Below are positions 33,829-45,178 of a DNA stretch of 64,000 nt, one piece after another. Source of the DNA: Siphonodentalium dalli (Eukaryota; Mollusca; Scaphopoda; Gadilida; Siphonodentaliidae); contig CP136061.1 of the NCBI GenBank assembly GCA_032622095.1, positions 215,358,373 to 215,422,372 on the forward strand, written 5' to 3'. Every line of letters begins with the position of its first letter. The first letter of the stretch is position 1. A program made the translations under genes and the position numbers. The notes beneath the pieces were generated by a model. That model was not told the origin of the DNA, ran no database searches, and saw nothing but the letters and a program-made list of their open reading frames with translations.

Positions 33829-33908
33829 TAAATTGAATATGTGTTGGCGGATTGTGCAACAGATGTGATATAGCTGTCAGAGCTCAGAACACCTATGATG
33901 TCCTCCAG

Positions 33909-34306
33909 TCTGGAAATAGTTTGTCTGTTATTTGCAGAATGAGGTCCCCAGAAGGCGAATTTAGTTATGCTACACCCCACAGCAGGCTAGGATCACCAAA
34001 TTCACCCTCGTAGGACCTCATATTGCTTAGGCCTCATCTTCTGGAAAGTATCTAAATTCTCAAATTAACATTGTTTTAGTTACTTTTTCCATTCTGTTCA
34101 GTTTCTATATCCCCTAATTTTCAGATGATAAAATGCATAATCAAAGTGACTAATGGGGGTGAACATCACCAACTTCAACTGGGGAGCTTTAATCTGATCC
34201 TAGGTCTCCCATATCAGTTGAGGCCTCAGCAGAATGAGGTTCCCTGTGGGTGAATTTGGTGGGGACCTCATTCTGCGAATGACAGACACACTATTTTCAG
34301 CCTTGG
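33909..34306. mobile_element. Long-form family C element
   Basis: Begins GGAAATAGTTTGTCTG and ends ACAGACACACTATTTTC. The right sub-palindrome is internally deleted (GAATTTGGTGGGGACC). Confidence 0.65.
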
Positions 34307-34529
34307 ATGTCCTCAACTATCTTATATTTTATTTCTATAGGTCTATTATCAACCCCAGGCTCTCTGAACCAGCTTTATGATCAATCTAGAATATCAATTA
34401 TAATCTAGCCATTTTAATTAAAATACAGAGGATTTAAAGGCAAGGATGGCCTTCACGGTAGGCATGCTGTTAAAATAGTCACACCTGTTAAAAACTGCCA
34501 TATAATAAAACAGAAATAATATTAAAATA

Positions 34530-34640
34530 GAGACATATTTTGTTCTTAAACCAACTGATACCAATCATAAATATTGCATAAATAGTATGTTATTGTCAAG
34601 TTCATATGCTGTGTTATGTAAGCAAAAGCCAGGTTCTGTA
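34530..34640 (-). repeat. Dispersed repeat G, opposite strand
   Basis: On the complement it reads as the 21914 copy: GGCTTTTGCTTACATAACAC ... TATTTATGATTGG. Confidence 0.6.
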
Positions 34641-34656
34641 ACAGAATTAACCAGTA

Positions 34657-34803
34657 ATACATGTATGTCCTAAATAATCTACCACTAAACCACAGCAGAA
34701 TTATGGGAAATTTTTCAGGATTTAGTTGGAAATATGGCTTGCTGCCATTCATCGGAAAGCTCTCTCAGTGGTTAAAGGGTCATATACTTCGGGCATTACT
34801 GTA
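34657..34803. mobile_element. Family B MITE, right arm shortened
   Basis: The left end has decayed (ATGTATGTCCTAAATAATC). The right arm retains GTGGTTAAAGGGTC and GGGCATTACTGTA. Confidence 0.65.
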
Positions 34804-34863
34804 CCTGGTATGATCACTACAGATGTAGTCCAAGCAGTGAATCATGGCATGATCTAGTCCTCA

Positions 34864-36235
34864 ACTAGAGGTGTGACTGTCCCAATGGGACTAAGGATAC
34901 AGCCCATGTTTTTAAAACACTAAGATGTTTCACATGTCAGTAAACATTAAGTTAAAATAATAAAATAACAGATTCCCATTGCAGGAGCACAACCCTAACC
35001 CAGGGACCAGCCTAGACCAGATTTTCAGGGCGAAATGACTTCGCCCTACTATAAAAATAAGGCGAAGTGGCCGTTCTATAGGGCGAAGTGAGTCTACAAA
35101 ATTTAATTTGATCAGTACTACGACAGGAGTCACTATAGAACGAAAATAGGAGAGATGAAATATGTCAATTAAACTTATGAAACAATGGTTGAAATATGGA
35201 GTCATTATGTTCACTTCATGACCCTAATAACTATTAATAATACCCAAACATAATTGTGAGAGGATAGCAGCATTTTATATCGTAATTGTGGGAGAATGAC
35301 AGGATTTTATTTCATATTTTTCGGGTTGTTAAAAATGCCAACAATATTTATCAAACAGAAACGAAACGAAATCATGAACACTTTTACTGCGCTCTGTCAG
35401 TAATCCCGTTTGAAATTTTAATATGCTTCACAAATGAATTTGTTTTTAAATTTCTTTAACCAAACTCCATAGAGGGAGTGATGAATTGACACATTGTGAG
35501 AGGTGTGAGTTGTAATCTTCATTGTAAGGTGTGGTAATCACAGTAATCTAAAAATAACAACAACCAGATTAACACTTGAGGCCCGACGATGTTTTCACAG
35601 CTGCCAGTAATCAGACTCTGTTGTCAACATGCTTCCAGATTGGAGCATTACAGGTGTTAATTGTTTTATAACACCATGATACACCCTGTAAGTGGAGTAT
35701 TGTGTGCAATCACAGTTGACAGTTGTAAATTATCATAAATTATTTGGGGCATTTTGCCGAATTTCGTCAGTCAAATTTGGAATTTTTAGGGCGACTTGAT
35801 CTTCGCCCGACTGCAAAAATAAGGCGAAGCGGACGGCGCTAGGGCGAAGAAGTCGCCCACGTCGCCCTCTAGGCTGGTCCCTGCCCTAACCACTATAAAC
35901 CCTAAACCTGTTGACTGAAAAATTTGGGAACAAAAGCTCGGACAAAATTATGCATGTTGCGAAAAAGGGGAATAACTCCATAAAAAAAAGTCGGACAGAC
36001 ATCATAATCGCAGGTTCCCATGGTGCTAAATATCTGTGACAAGTTTAAAAGACATTTACCTAAAAATGTAGGAATAAAAGCTCGGACAAAATTATGCATG
36101 TTGCAAAAAATGTCGAAAAAGGGGGATATATAAACTCCACCAAAAAGGTTGGACACATGTCGTAATCGCATATGCACAGGTTCCCATGATACTAAATATC
36201 TGTGAAAGTTTAAAAAATATAGGAATACAAGACAG
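34864..36235 (+). repeat. Dispersed repeat X interrupted by a hAT-like element
   Basis: The left part (34864-35000) matches 1005-1140. The right part (from 35892) resumes with CTATAAACCCTAAACC and the GGAATAAAAGCTCGGAC units. The break is the 883-bp element 35001-35883. Confidence 0.75.
35001..35883. mobile_element. Non-autonomous hAT-like transposon (883 bp)
   Basis: The terminal inverted repeats are CAGGGACCAGCCTAGA. CCCTAACC lies directly outside both ends (34993-35000 and 35884-35891), an exact 8-bp duplication. Both subterminal regions hold AGGGCGAAGT/GGCGAAGYGG repeats. CAGGG ends with 8-bp duplications are diagnostic of hAT. The interior is AT-rich without a transposase frame. Confidence 0.9.
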
Positions 36236-36986
36236 TCAATGACTGTGGGTCGCTCACCAGACTGTAAGGACTGAGAAGACAGGAACTCTGAAGACTACAA
36301 GAGTCAGTACTTGACAGAATCACTTAAGTTCTAAACATGGACATAGCTGGATGTTCTCAAATGAGCAGGGCTCTTCACCTTGAAATTTCTAATTGCACAT
36401 CACTGACAAATTTCCAACCTCTTACCTTTTAAAGAGGACAACCATACCGCAGTACTAAGTTCACAAAAATCACTTTGTACATTCCTCTTAGGTTGAATTT
36501 TATGACTGGTACCAGTACTTCAAGCTTTCAAACGTTTGATAATTACCAACCTGACACCCCCATAAAGTTCAAATTTGTGGCCAATTCGGTCCAACAGTTT
36601 AACATGAAGTAGAAACATATGGACTGATGGTTTAAAAACATACATGTTAGAAAATCAAACCAAACTACGAGAACAGTTCTAACTTATTTTTGGTGTGAAC
36701 ATCTAATCTACAACTAATTTAGTATCGGGCATGAAATTTTTAACTTTTGATCAAAATAGGGGGTCAAATCTCCACCCCTCTACACTCCCTCCCCATTGCC
36801 TCAAACATTGCCCCCACCCAGGCTGTCTAGAAATCAATATTATTATACCAGTACCAAACAGCATAGAACAGAGTTAAATCTCTTATCTCTGCCCCTATTA
36901 GAACAAATGTGAATCCTCATCTATGAGATCCATTCATCTATTAATATCAATATACCCCCCAAGAAACTAATATTGGAACAGCCGAG
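36236..36986. other. Unassigned DNA
   Basis: A candidate donor AAAAG|GTAAGAGG on the minus strand (exon side from 36427) follows a short open stretch, but no acceptor or domain supports an exon. Otherwise no feature is recognised. Confidence 0.35.
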
Positions 36987-37084
36987 TCTGTATTTAGTGT
37001 CTGACCTTTGCAGGTGAATTTAATGACAATATTCCGCAAGGTGGACTAACATCACCGAATTCACCCTCTGGGGACCTCATTTCC
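36987..37084. mobile_element. Short family C element, degenerate
   Basis: GTCTGTATTTAGTGTCTG at the left and TTCACCCTCTGGGGACCTC at the right of a short imperfect palindrome. Outer ends are lost. Confidence 0.55.
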
Positions 37085-37253
37085 TAAATATGACCCCATG
37101 AACAAATCTGAACCCCAGTCACCCAAGGCCCCTCCATACCAAATATGAAAGTGTCAATGACACTGTAGCTCAACTTGGAAAGGGAATAATTTAATATATT
37201 ACAGTCAATGGAGCAATTAGGAATGTGGAAAGTTGAATGTCTAATACTAGTTT

Positions 37254-40200
37254 ATAGACATGAAGAGAAAAGTAAAATCCAAGATGGCTGCTGGCGGCCA
37301 TGTTTTCGGCCGAATGACCCCAAAATGAGTCGTTCCCATCTACATGTCATCGTTAACATCAATGACAAATTTTATGACGATCAGACTAAAGGTACGACCT
37401 GTAGCCCATGCTATAGAATTTAGTCATACAAAGAGTAAAATCCAAGATGGCTGCTGGTGGCCATGTTTTTTGGCCGATTGACCCCAAAATGACTCGTTCC
37501 AATCTACATGTCATTGTTAACATCCATGACAAATTTGATGATCATCAGACTAAAGCTATGACCTGTAGCCCATGCTAAAGAATTTAGTCATACAAAGAGT
37601 AAAATCCAAGATGGCTGCTGGCGGCCATTTTTTTGGGCCGAATGACCCCAAAATTACTCGTTCCCATCTACATGTCAATTTTAACATCCATGACAAATTT
37701 CATGACGATCAGACGAAAAGTGCGACCTGTGGCCCGTGCTAATGGATTGAATTTTGAAAACAAAGATGGCCACTGGCGGCCATGTTTTTTGTCTGAATGA
37801 CCCCAAAATGACTCGTTCCCATCTACATTCCAATTTCATCAGCCATGATAAATTTCATGATTATCAGACTAAAGGTACGACCTGTAGCCCGTGCTAAAGG
37901 ATTTAGTCATACAAAGAGTAAAATCCAAGATGGCTGCTGGCGGCCATGTTTTTTGGCCGAATGACCCCAAAATGACTCGTTCCCATCTACATGTCATTAT
38001 TAACATTCATGAAAATTTTTATGACGATCAGACTAAAGATACAACCTGTAGCCCGTGCTAAAGGATTTAGTCATACAAAGAGTAAAATCCAAGATGGCTG
38101 CTGGCGACCATGTTTTTTGGCCGATTGACCCCAAAATTACTCGTTCCCATCTACATGTAAATATTATCATCCATGACAAATTTCATGATGATCAGACAAT
38201 CAGTACGACCTGTGGCCCGTGCTAATGGATTAAATTTTGAAATCCAAGATGGCCGCTGGCGGCCATGTTTTTTGTCCGAATGACCCCAAAATGACTCGTT
38301 CCCATCTACATTCCAATATCAACAGCCATGACAAATTTTATAATGATCAGACTAAAGGTACGACCTGTAGCCCGTGCTAAAGGATTTAGTCATACAAAGA
38401 GTAAAATCCAAGATGGCTGCTGACGGCCATGTTTTTTGGCCGAATGACCCCAAAATGACTCGTTCCCATCTACATGTCATTATTAACATTCTTGACAAAT
38501 TTTATGATGATCAGACTAAAAGTAGGACCTGTAGCCCGTGCTAAAGAATTTAGTCATACAAAGAGTAAAATCCAAGATGGCTGCTGGCGGCCATGTTTTT
38601 GGGCCGAATGACCCCAAAATTACTCGTTCCCATCTACATGTTAATATTAACATCCATGACAAATTTCATGACGATCAGACGAACAGTGCGACCTGTGGCC
38701 CGTGCTAATGGATTGAATTTTGAAAACAAAGATGGCCACTGGCGGCCATGTTTTTTGTCCGAATGACCCCAAAATGACTCGTTCCCATCTACATTCCAAT
38801 TTCAACAGCCATGATAAATTTCATGATTATCAGACTAAAGGTACGACCTGTAGCCCGTGCTAAAGGATTTAGTCATACAAAGAGTAAAATCCAAGATGGC
38901 TGCTGGCGGCCATGTTTTTTGCCCGAATAACCCAAAAATGACTCGTTCCCATCTACATGTCATTGTTAACATCCGTGATCAGACTAAAAGTAGGACCTGT
39001 AGCCCGTGCTAAAGGATTTAGTCATGCAAAGAGTAAAATCCAAGACGGCTGCTGGCGGCCATGTTTTTTGGCCGATTGACCCCAAAATGACTCGTTCCAA
39101 TCTACATGTCATTGTTAACATCCATGACAAATTTGATGATGATCAGACTAAAGGTACGACCTGTAGCCCGTGCTAAAGAATTTAGTCATACAAAGAGTAA
39201 AATCCAAGATGGCTGCTGGCGGCCATGTTTTTGGGCCGAATGACCCCAAAATTACTCGTTCCCATCTACATGTCAATATTAACATCCATGACAAATTTCA
39301 TGACGATCAGACGAACAGTGCGACCTGTGGCCCGTGCTAATGGATTGAATTTTGAAAACAAAGATGGCCACTGGCGGCCATGTTTTTTGTCAGAATGACA
39401 CTGGCGGCCATGTTTTTTGTCCGAATGACCCCAAAATGACTCGTTCCCATCTACATTCCAATATCAACAGCCATGACAAATTTTATAATGATCAGACTAA
39501 AGGTACGACCTGTAGCCCGTGCTAAAGGATTTAGTCATACAAAGAGTAAAATCCAAGATGGCTGCTGACGGCCATGTTTTTTGGCCGAATGACCCCAAAA
39601 TGACTCGTTCCCATCTACATGTCATTATTAACATTCTTGACAAATTTTATGATGATCAGACTAAAAGTAGGACCTGTAGCCCGTGCTAAAGAATTTAGTC
39701 ATACAAAGAGTAAAATCCAAGATGGCTGCTGGCGGCCATGTTTTTGGGCCGAATGACCCCAAAATTACTCGTTCCCATCTACATGTTAATATTAACATCC
39801 ATGACAAATTTCATGACGATCAGACGAACAGTGCGACCTGTGGCCCGTGCTAATGGATTGAATTTTGAAAACAAAGATGGCCACTGGCGGCCATGTTTTT
39901 TGTCCGAATGACCCCAAAATGACTCGTTCCCATCTACATTCCAATTTCAACAGCCATGATAAATTTCATGATTATCAGACTAAAGGTACGACCTGTAGCC
40001 CGTGCTAAAGGATTTAGTCATACAAAGAGTAAAATCCAAGATGGCTGCTGGCGGCCATGTTTTTTGCCCGAATAACCCAAAAATGACTCGTTCCCATCTA
40101 CATGTCATTGTTAACATCCGTGACAAATTTTATGACGATCTGACTAAAGGTACGACTTGTAGCCCGTGCTAAAGGATTTAGTCATGCAAAGAGTAAAATC

Positions 40201-40490
40201 CAAGATGGCTGCTGGCGGCCATGTTTTTTGGCCGAATGACCCCAAAATTACTCGTTCCCATCTACATGTCAATATTAACATCCATGACAAATTTCATGAC
40301 GATCAGACAAACAGTACTGCCTGTAGCCCGTGCTAATGGATTAAACTTTGAAATCTAAGATGGCCGCTGGCGGCCATGTTTTTTTTCCGTATGACCCCAA
40401 AATGAATCATTCCGGTACAAATGTTGATGTCAACAGCTATGACAAATTTCATAATGATCCGATCAAAGGTACGACCTGTAGCCTCTATTG
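37254..40490 (+). repeat. Tandem array 2: about 20 monomers of about 163 bp with higher-order structure
   Basis: Each monomer has CCAAGATGGCTGCTGGCGGC, CATGTTTTTTGGCCGAATGA, CCCCAAAATGACTCGTTCCC, a CATGACAAATTTYATGA box and GACCTGTAGCCCGTGCTAA. A second subtype has AAAACAAAGATGGCCACTGG and GTCCGAATGACC. About 700 bp from 38272 recurs almost unchanged 1145 bp downstream (38401 matches 39546), seven monomers away. One monomer near 39385-39420 has an internal 35-bp duplication. Every monomer carries AAGATGGC and, inverted, GGCCATGTTT. Confidence 0.95.
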
Positions 40491-40930
40491 TTGACGCGTT
40501 ACGTACACACGCACACACGCGCACACGCACACACGCACACACGGACGACGGACGACAAAGCCATGGCAATAGCTCAAACTTTACAAAGTAAAGTTGAGCT
40601 AATAAGCTATATAGCCTAAGGCCTAATGGTTCTTGAGAAAAAAACTGTTTTAAGACTTACTATGGAGGGGAAGAGTTATGGCCCTGGCTTGGCACCTACA
40701 TGTATTTGATGTGATGAACTTAATTGAACAAATCTGATTGTGAGACACCTAGGGAACATGCACACTGAACTATATAAACACATTCCATCTTTAATATGGA
40801 GAAGAAATCAATTGTTGATAGATGGATGGATAGACATCTCAACAGGCAGACGGATGGAAGCCTGACAGATAGAAGACAAATTTAATCCAATATATACCCC
40901 CCCCCCATTTTTCTTTGAATATTAGTCGTA
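40491..40930 (+). repeat. Tail of array 2: CA/CG microsatellite and dispersed repeat
   Basis: ACACGCACACACGCGCACAC (40503-40540) is followed by GGACGACGGACGACAAAGCC and a repeat containing GAGTTATGGCCCTGGCTTGG. The same repeat body recurs at 42230-42480. It ends near 40900 in a C-run. Confidence 0.65.
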
Positions 40931-40981
40931 TGATTTCATCTGGATAAGTGGTGATTAAAAAAATAATATGAAATGGCCAAA

Positions 40982-41413
40982 CCTGAATTTAGTATGTCTG
41001 ACATTTGCAGAATTAGGTCCCAAAAATGTGGATTTAATGACAATATTCTGTAAGGCAGGCTAGCATCACCAAATTCATCCTCAATCTGATTAGGCCTCAA
41101 TGGCCAATAAAACCAAGGAAGAGATTGAAGTCCTACAGTTGAAGTTGGTGATACACACCCATTGAGCACCTCAATTATGCATTTTATCTTCTGCAAATTA
41201 GGGGGACATTGAAACAGAACAGGTGGAAAAAGTGACTAAATCAAACTGTCAATTTGATACTTAGGATACTTCCCAGAAGATGAGGACTAAGCAGAATTAG
41301 GTCCCTGGCGGGTGTATTTGGTGATGCTAGCATGTTGTATGGGGTAGCAACACTAAATTCACCATCTGGGGACCTCACTATGTAAATGTCAGACACACTA
41401 TTTCCAGACTTGA
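40982..41413. mobile_element. Long-form family C element
   Basis: Left CCTGAATTTAGTATGTCTG, right GTCAGACACACTATTTCC. Two diverged sub-palindromes flank the interior with the CTTCTGCAAATTAGGGG block. Confidence 0.65.
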
Positions 41414-41800
41414 AGAAATCAAAGCCATTGAATGTCAGTCATCACCTAACCATGGGAGCACCAGTTTGTTGTTAAATTGCTACAGATATGTTTAGATTAG
41501 AATAATACATGTCATCTGGCCAGTTTATATAATTAATGACCTGTACCTTTACAGATATATATGCCTCTGTGGTGAGAAGATGTATTAAATTGAGAGGTGA
41601 TATGGCTTGGAAGGGATGTTGGTTGATGGCAGGGTTGGGTCTGTGCCATGTGGGAGGGGGTGGTGGGGGAGGGTGGAATGTTTCCATAATTTCATTAAAG
41701 AGTAAAGTTTCATAAATCTGCAGATGTTATAATGGTGTCACTTTTTTCATATTTTAAAACATGTTCTCTTAAAAATTAATAGTGCATAGCAAAGAGGTGT
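41414..41800. other. Unassigned DNA
   Basis: It contains a GGGAGGGGGTGGTGGGGGAGGG purine stretch near 41650-41671. A matching proline-rich minus-strand frame is an artefact. Nothing else is recognised. Confidence 0.35.
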
Positions 41801-42620
41801 GAATTATAAAGGGCCATAACTCTGTTAAAATATATCGGATCAAACCCATATTTTAACTTGATCTGTATATAAGTGTAAAAAATTCATATACCAAATTTGG
41901 TGTTGATGAGATGAAAAATGTTTGAGTAATCCTGTCTTGGATGAATTCTATATCAAAACAAGAGTGGAAGGGGTTAAATAAACAATACCAAAATCTATAC
42001 AGATGAAGAACATGCTAAGAAAAATCTAGGTAAGAAATATGAGGCTGTGATGTGTCCTAAACAAAAAATTAAAGGTCAAAATGCAAAAATTAAATTTTTT
42101 GTTTTTAAAGTTATGTCCCTAGCTCTGCCCCAGTTACCCCATTTGAACAAATCTGAACCCCAGTCACCCAAGGTCTCTCTGTACCAAATATAAGCTAAAT
42201 CGGCCAAATATTTTTTTAGAAGAAGTCATTGTAAGAATTACTATCAGTTATGGCCCTGGTTTCTCAACTAATTGACCGGGTGACCTCATTTGAACAAATC
42301 TGAACACCAGTCGCCCAAGGACCCTCCATACCAAATATTAGCTAAATCGGCCCAATGGTTCTGAACAAGAAGTCGTTGTAAGAATTACTATGGAGGAATA
42401 GAGTTATGGCCCTGGCTTCGCAACTATTTGACCCAGTGACCTCATTTGAACAAATCTGAATGAGAGTCACCTAGAGAACATCCACACCAAATATGAACCA
42501 ATTCGGTATGATGGTTTCAGAGGAGAAGACGTTTAAAAAAAAGTTGACGGACGGACGGACGACGGACGAGGAGTGATGACTATAGTTCCACCGGAGACTT
42601 CGTCTCAGGTGAGCTAAAAA
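41801..42620 (+). repeat. Dispersed repeat with tandem units, ending in (GACG)n
   Basis: GGGCCATAACTCTGTTAAAA at 41811 is followed by three units of about 130 bp carrying GAACAAATCTGAAYRCCAGTC and CATACCAAATATKAGCTAAA. It ends ACGGACGGACGGACGACGG then TCGTCTCAGGTGAGCTAAAA. Confidence 0.65.
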
Positions 42621-42842
42621 GACCGGACAAAATTATGCATGTTGCGGAAATTTTCAAAGTAAAAAAAGGGGGACAACTTCACCATAAAAACATGAGACGT
42701 CATAATCGCCTGATAGTTTATAGGTCTATATATAGGAGCTTTTGATTACCATGGACACAATGGAACTGTCAATGAAGCCCAACTTGAGAGTGATTGAAAC
42801 TACTGGAAGACTTATGGAGGTCTATATAATGCAATATGCACT

Positions 42843-43096
42843 CAAGCCTTGAAATAGTGTGTCTGTCATTTGCAGAATGAGGTCCCCAGAGGGTGAATTT
42901 AGTGATGCTACCCCGCATAGCGGGCTAGCATCACCAAATTCACTCTCTGGGGACCTCATTCTGCTTATACCTCAGCAGAATGAGGTTCCCAGAGGGTGAA
43001 TTTGGTGATGCTAGCCCACTATGCGGGGTAGCATCACTATATTCACCCTCTGGGGACCTCATTCTGCAAATGACAGACACGCTATTTCAAGGCTTG
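42843..43096. mobile_element. Double-palindrome family C element with exact 8-bp duplication
   Basis: Outer ends CAAGCCTTGAAATAG and complement. Inside are two consecutive family C palindromes separated by GCTTATACCTCAGC. TATGCACT lies directly outside both ends (42835-42842 and 43097-43104). Confidence 0.9.
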
Positions 43097-43115
43097 TATG
43101 CACTTTACCAACTGA

Positions 43116-43219
43116 ACCACGATGGGCCACACAGCACCTATTTTATATTTATGAGGATCACAGTGTTGTCAATTATTGCTCAATTTCCTTATATACCACA
43201 GGTGTAAACAGGTAAATTG
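43116..43219 (+). repeat. Left copy of a direct repeat of about 104 bp flanking a family C element
   Basis: It starts ACCACGATGGGCCACACAGC and ends AACAGGTAAATTG. It matches 43474-43580 with a few substitutions and a 3-bp insertion (GGATCACAG against GGATCGACCACAG). Confidence 0.9.
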
Positions 43220-43473
43220 CAAGCCTAGAAATAGCGTGTCTGTCATTTTCAGAATGAGGTCCCCAGAGGGTGAATTTAGTGATGCTACCCCAGATAGCTG
43301 GCTAACATCACTAAATTCACCCTCTGGGGACCTCATTCTGCTGAGGTGTAAGCAGAATGAGGTCCCCAGAGGGTGAATTTGGTGATGCTAGCCCGCTATG
43401 CGGGGTAGCATCACTAAATTCACCCTCTGGGGACCTCATTCTGCAAATGACAGTCACACTATTTCAAGGCTTG
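43220..43473. mobile_element. Double-palindrome family C element between long direct repeats
   Basis: Closely similar to 42843-43096 in architecture (two palindromes separated by GCTGAGGTGTAAGC). Instead of an 8-bp duplication its flanks are the direct repeats at 43116 and 43474. Confidence 0.85.
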
Positions 43474-43580
43474 ACCACGATGGGCCACATAGCACCTATT
43501 TTATATTTATGAGGATCGACCACAGTGTTGTCAATTATTGCTCAATTTCCTTATATACCACAAGTGTAAACAGGTAATTG
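43474..43580 (+). repeat. Right copy of the direct repeat flanking a family C element
   Basis: ACCACGATGGGCCACATAGC to AACAGGTAATTG, directly abutting GGCTTG of the element. Confidence 0.9.
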
Positions 43581-44932
43581 TTAAAAATTGATTTATTAAG
43601 GAAAGTCGAACAAATTGATAATTTATATGAATCTTGAATGAGTAGTAGCTATTCTCGGGCTACATTGATATTTCCTGGAAAAGCACTTGAAGGTATTCAA
43701 TCCGATTACAGGGTCCCCATATCATCAAGATGCAACAACAACATTTCTTCAAAATATGCTTTAGTTATCAGAATCAATTAATTACAACAAAATAATGCTA
43801 ACCACTGTCAACTATGGTATCAAATTTCCCAAAACGAGTTATTTACCAATATTTTGTTAAACAAAATATGGCCGTATTATCACTTGAGTATTCACGAAAT
43901 TTGGCCATATTACCACTTATTTTTAGAGTTATCCATTTTCATCAGCAATTTTTTCTGAGACCGTCCGTTTAACGACGTGTTTCTGGGCCACAAATAATTG
44001 CACATTTCGAGAAATAACAAACTTCAAATATTGATAACTGATTACTCTGATCTTTGATGGGGTGGGTTCCTCGATTCGAATCAAATATTTTTTACCCCCG
44101 AAGCCAAAGAAATAGTAATTTAGGAGCATTAATTCGGTTAATGCATCTTTAATAACTATTATAAGGTAAGACTACGAGTGCTAGTATGATCAGCTAGAAG
44201 ATATTTTGCTTGAAATTTTTGCATAACATTAAAGACACATAATTAAACGTCCCTAATTTACTATTTCTTTGGCTTCGGGAGTTAAAAATATTTGAATTGA
44301 GTCAAGGAACCCACCCATTAAAGCTCACGAGTTAATCGATTTTTAAATCTGTTATTTTTCACCATCTGGAATATTTGGCGGCCTGGCAAAAATCAGCTGA
44401 TACCTTACAGAAATAGAACAGACATGTGCACACACCGATGAAAAGTATCACTATCAACAAGAATACGGTATGTTGAGATAGTTGACGTGCGGATAAACAC
44501 ATTATACTTATTTACGAATCGGTAATCATGTTTACCCAAATAGACATGTTTAAAGCCAGTGCATTCTCTTATATATGTGAGGCTCCCTATCGGAGACTCG
44601 CATAATGACGCATATATTGGCTCAGGGTTTTCGTAGAATTCCAGGAAGCTCCAGTCAAGTCAACCTTAAGTTATCGACAGTCCCATGGTGACACATACTC
44701 TAAAATAGTTTGTTGCAAGATTGCAAGACTGAAGTGGTTCTGAAGAAGGAACTGCTTGTACTTCACAGACTTTAGTGTACTGGTAACACTTTCTAAATAG
44801 ATTCTGCCAGTCAGTTATAAAAGTATACATTGTAATGGCGCCATCTATTATTCATCTGGAGGGATGTTCAGGAAATATAAGGCCAATATAAAAAAAAATG
44901 CTAGATTTACATCCCCTCCCGACAAGCCTTGA
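43581..44932. other. Unassigned DNA with family F, TTAA and family E fragments
   Basis: Family F text lies near 43950-44150 (minus; GCCAAAGAAATAGTAATTTA) and 44253-44395 (plus). Positions 44554-44660 hold a degenerate hairpin module (CAGTGCATTCTCTTATATATG). Positions 44785-44875 resemble the left end of family E (AGATTCTGCCAGTCAGTTAT). No gene is recognised. Confidence 0.5.
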
Positions 44933-45178
44933 AATAGGGTGTCTGTCATTTGCAGAATGAGGTCCCCCAGAGGGTGAATTTAGTGATGCTACCCCGCATA
45001 GCGGGCTAGCATCACCAAATTCACCCTCTGGGAACCTCATTCTGCTGAGGTGTAAGCAGAATGAGGTCCCCAGAGAGTGAATTTGGTGATGCTAGCCCGC
45101 TATGCGGGGTAGCATCACTAAATTCACCCTCTGGGGACCTCATTCTGCAAAATGACAGACACCCTATTTCAAGGCTTG
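44933..45178. mobile_element. Double-palindrome family C element
   Basis: Ends CAAGCCTTGAAATAGGGTG and complement. Outside lie CCTCCCGA (44925-44932) and CCTTCCGA (45179-45186), an 8-bp duplication with one mismatch. The internal separator is GCTGAGGTGTAAGC, as in 43220. Confidence 0.85.
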
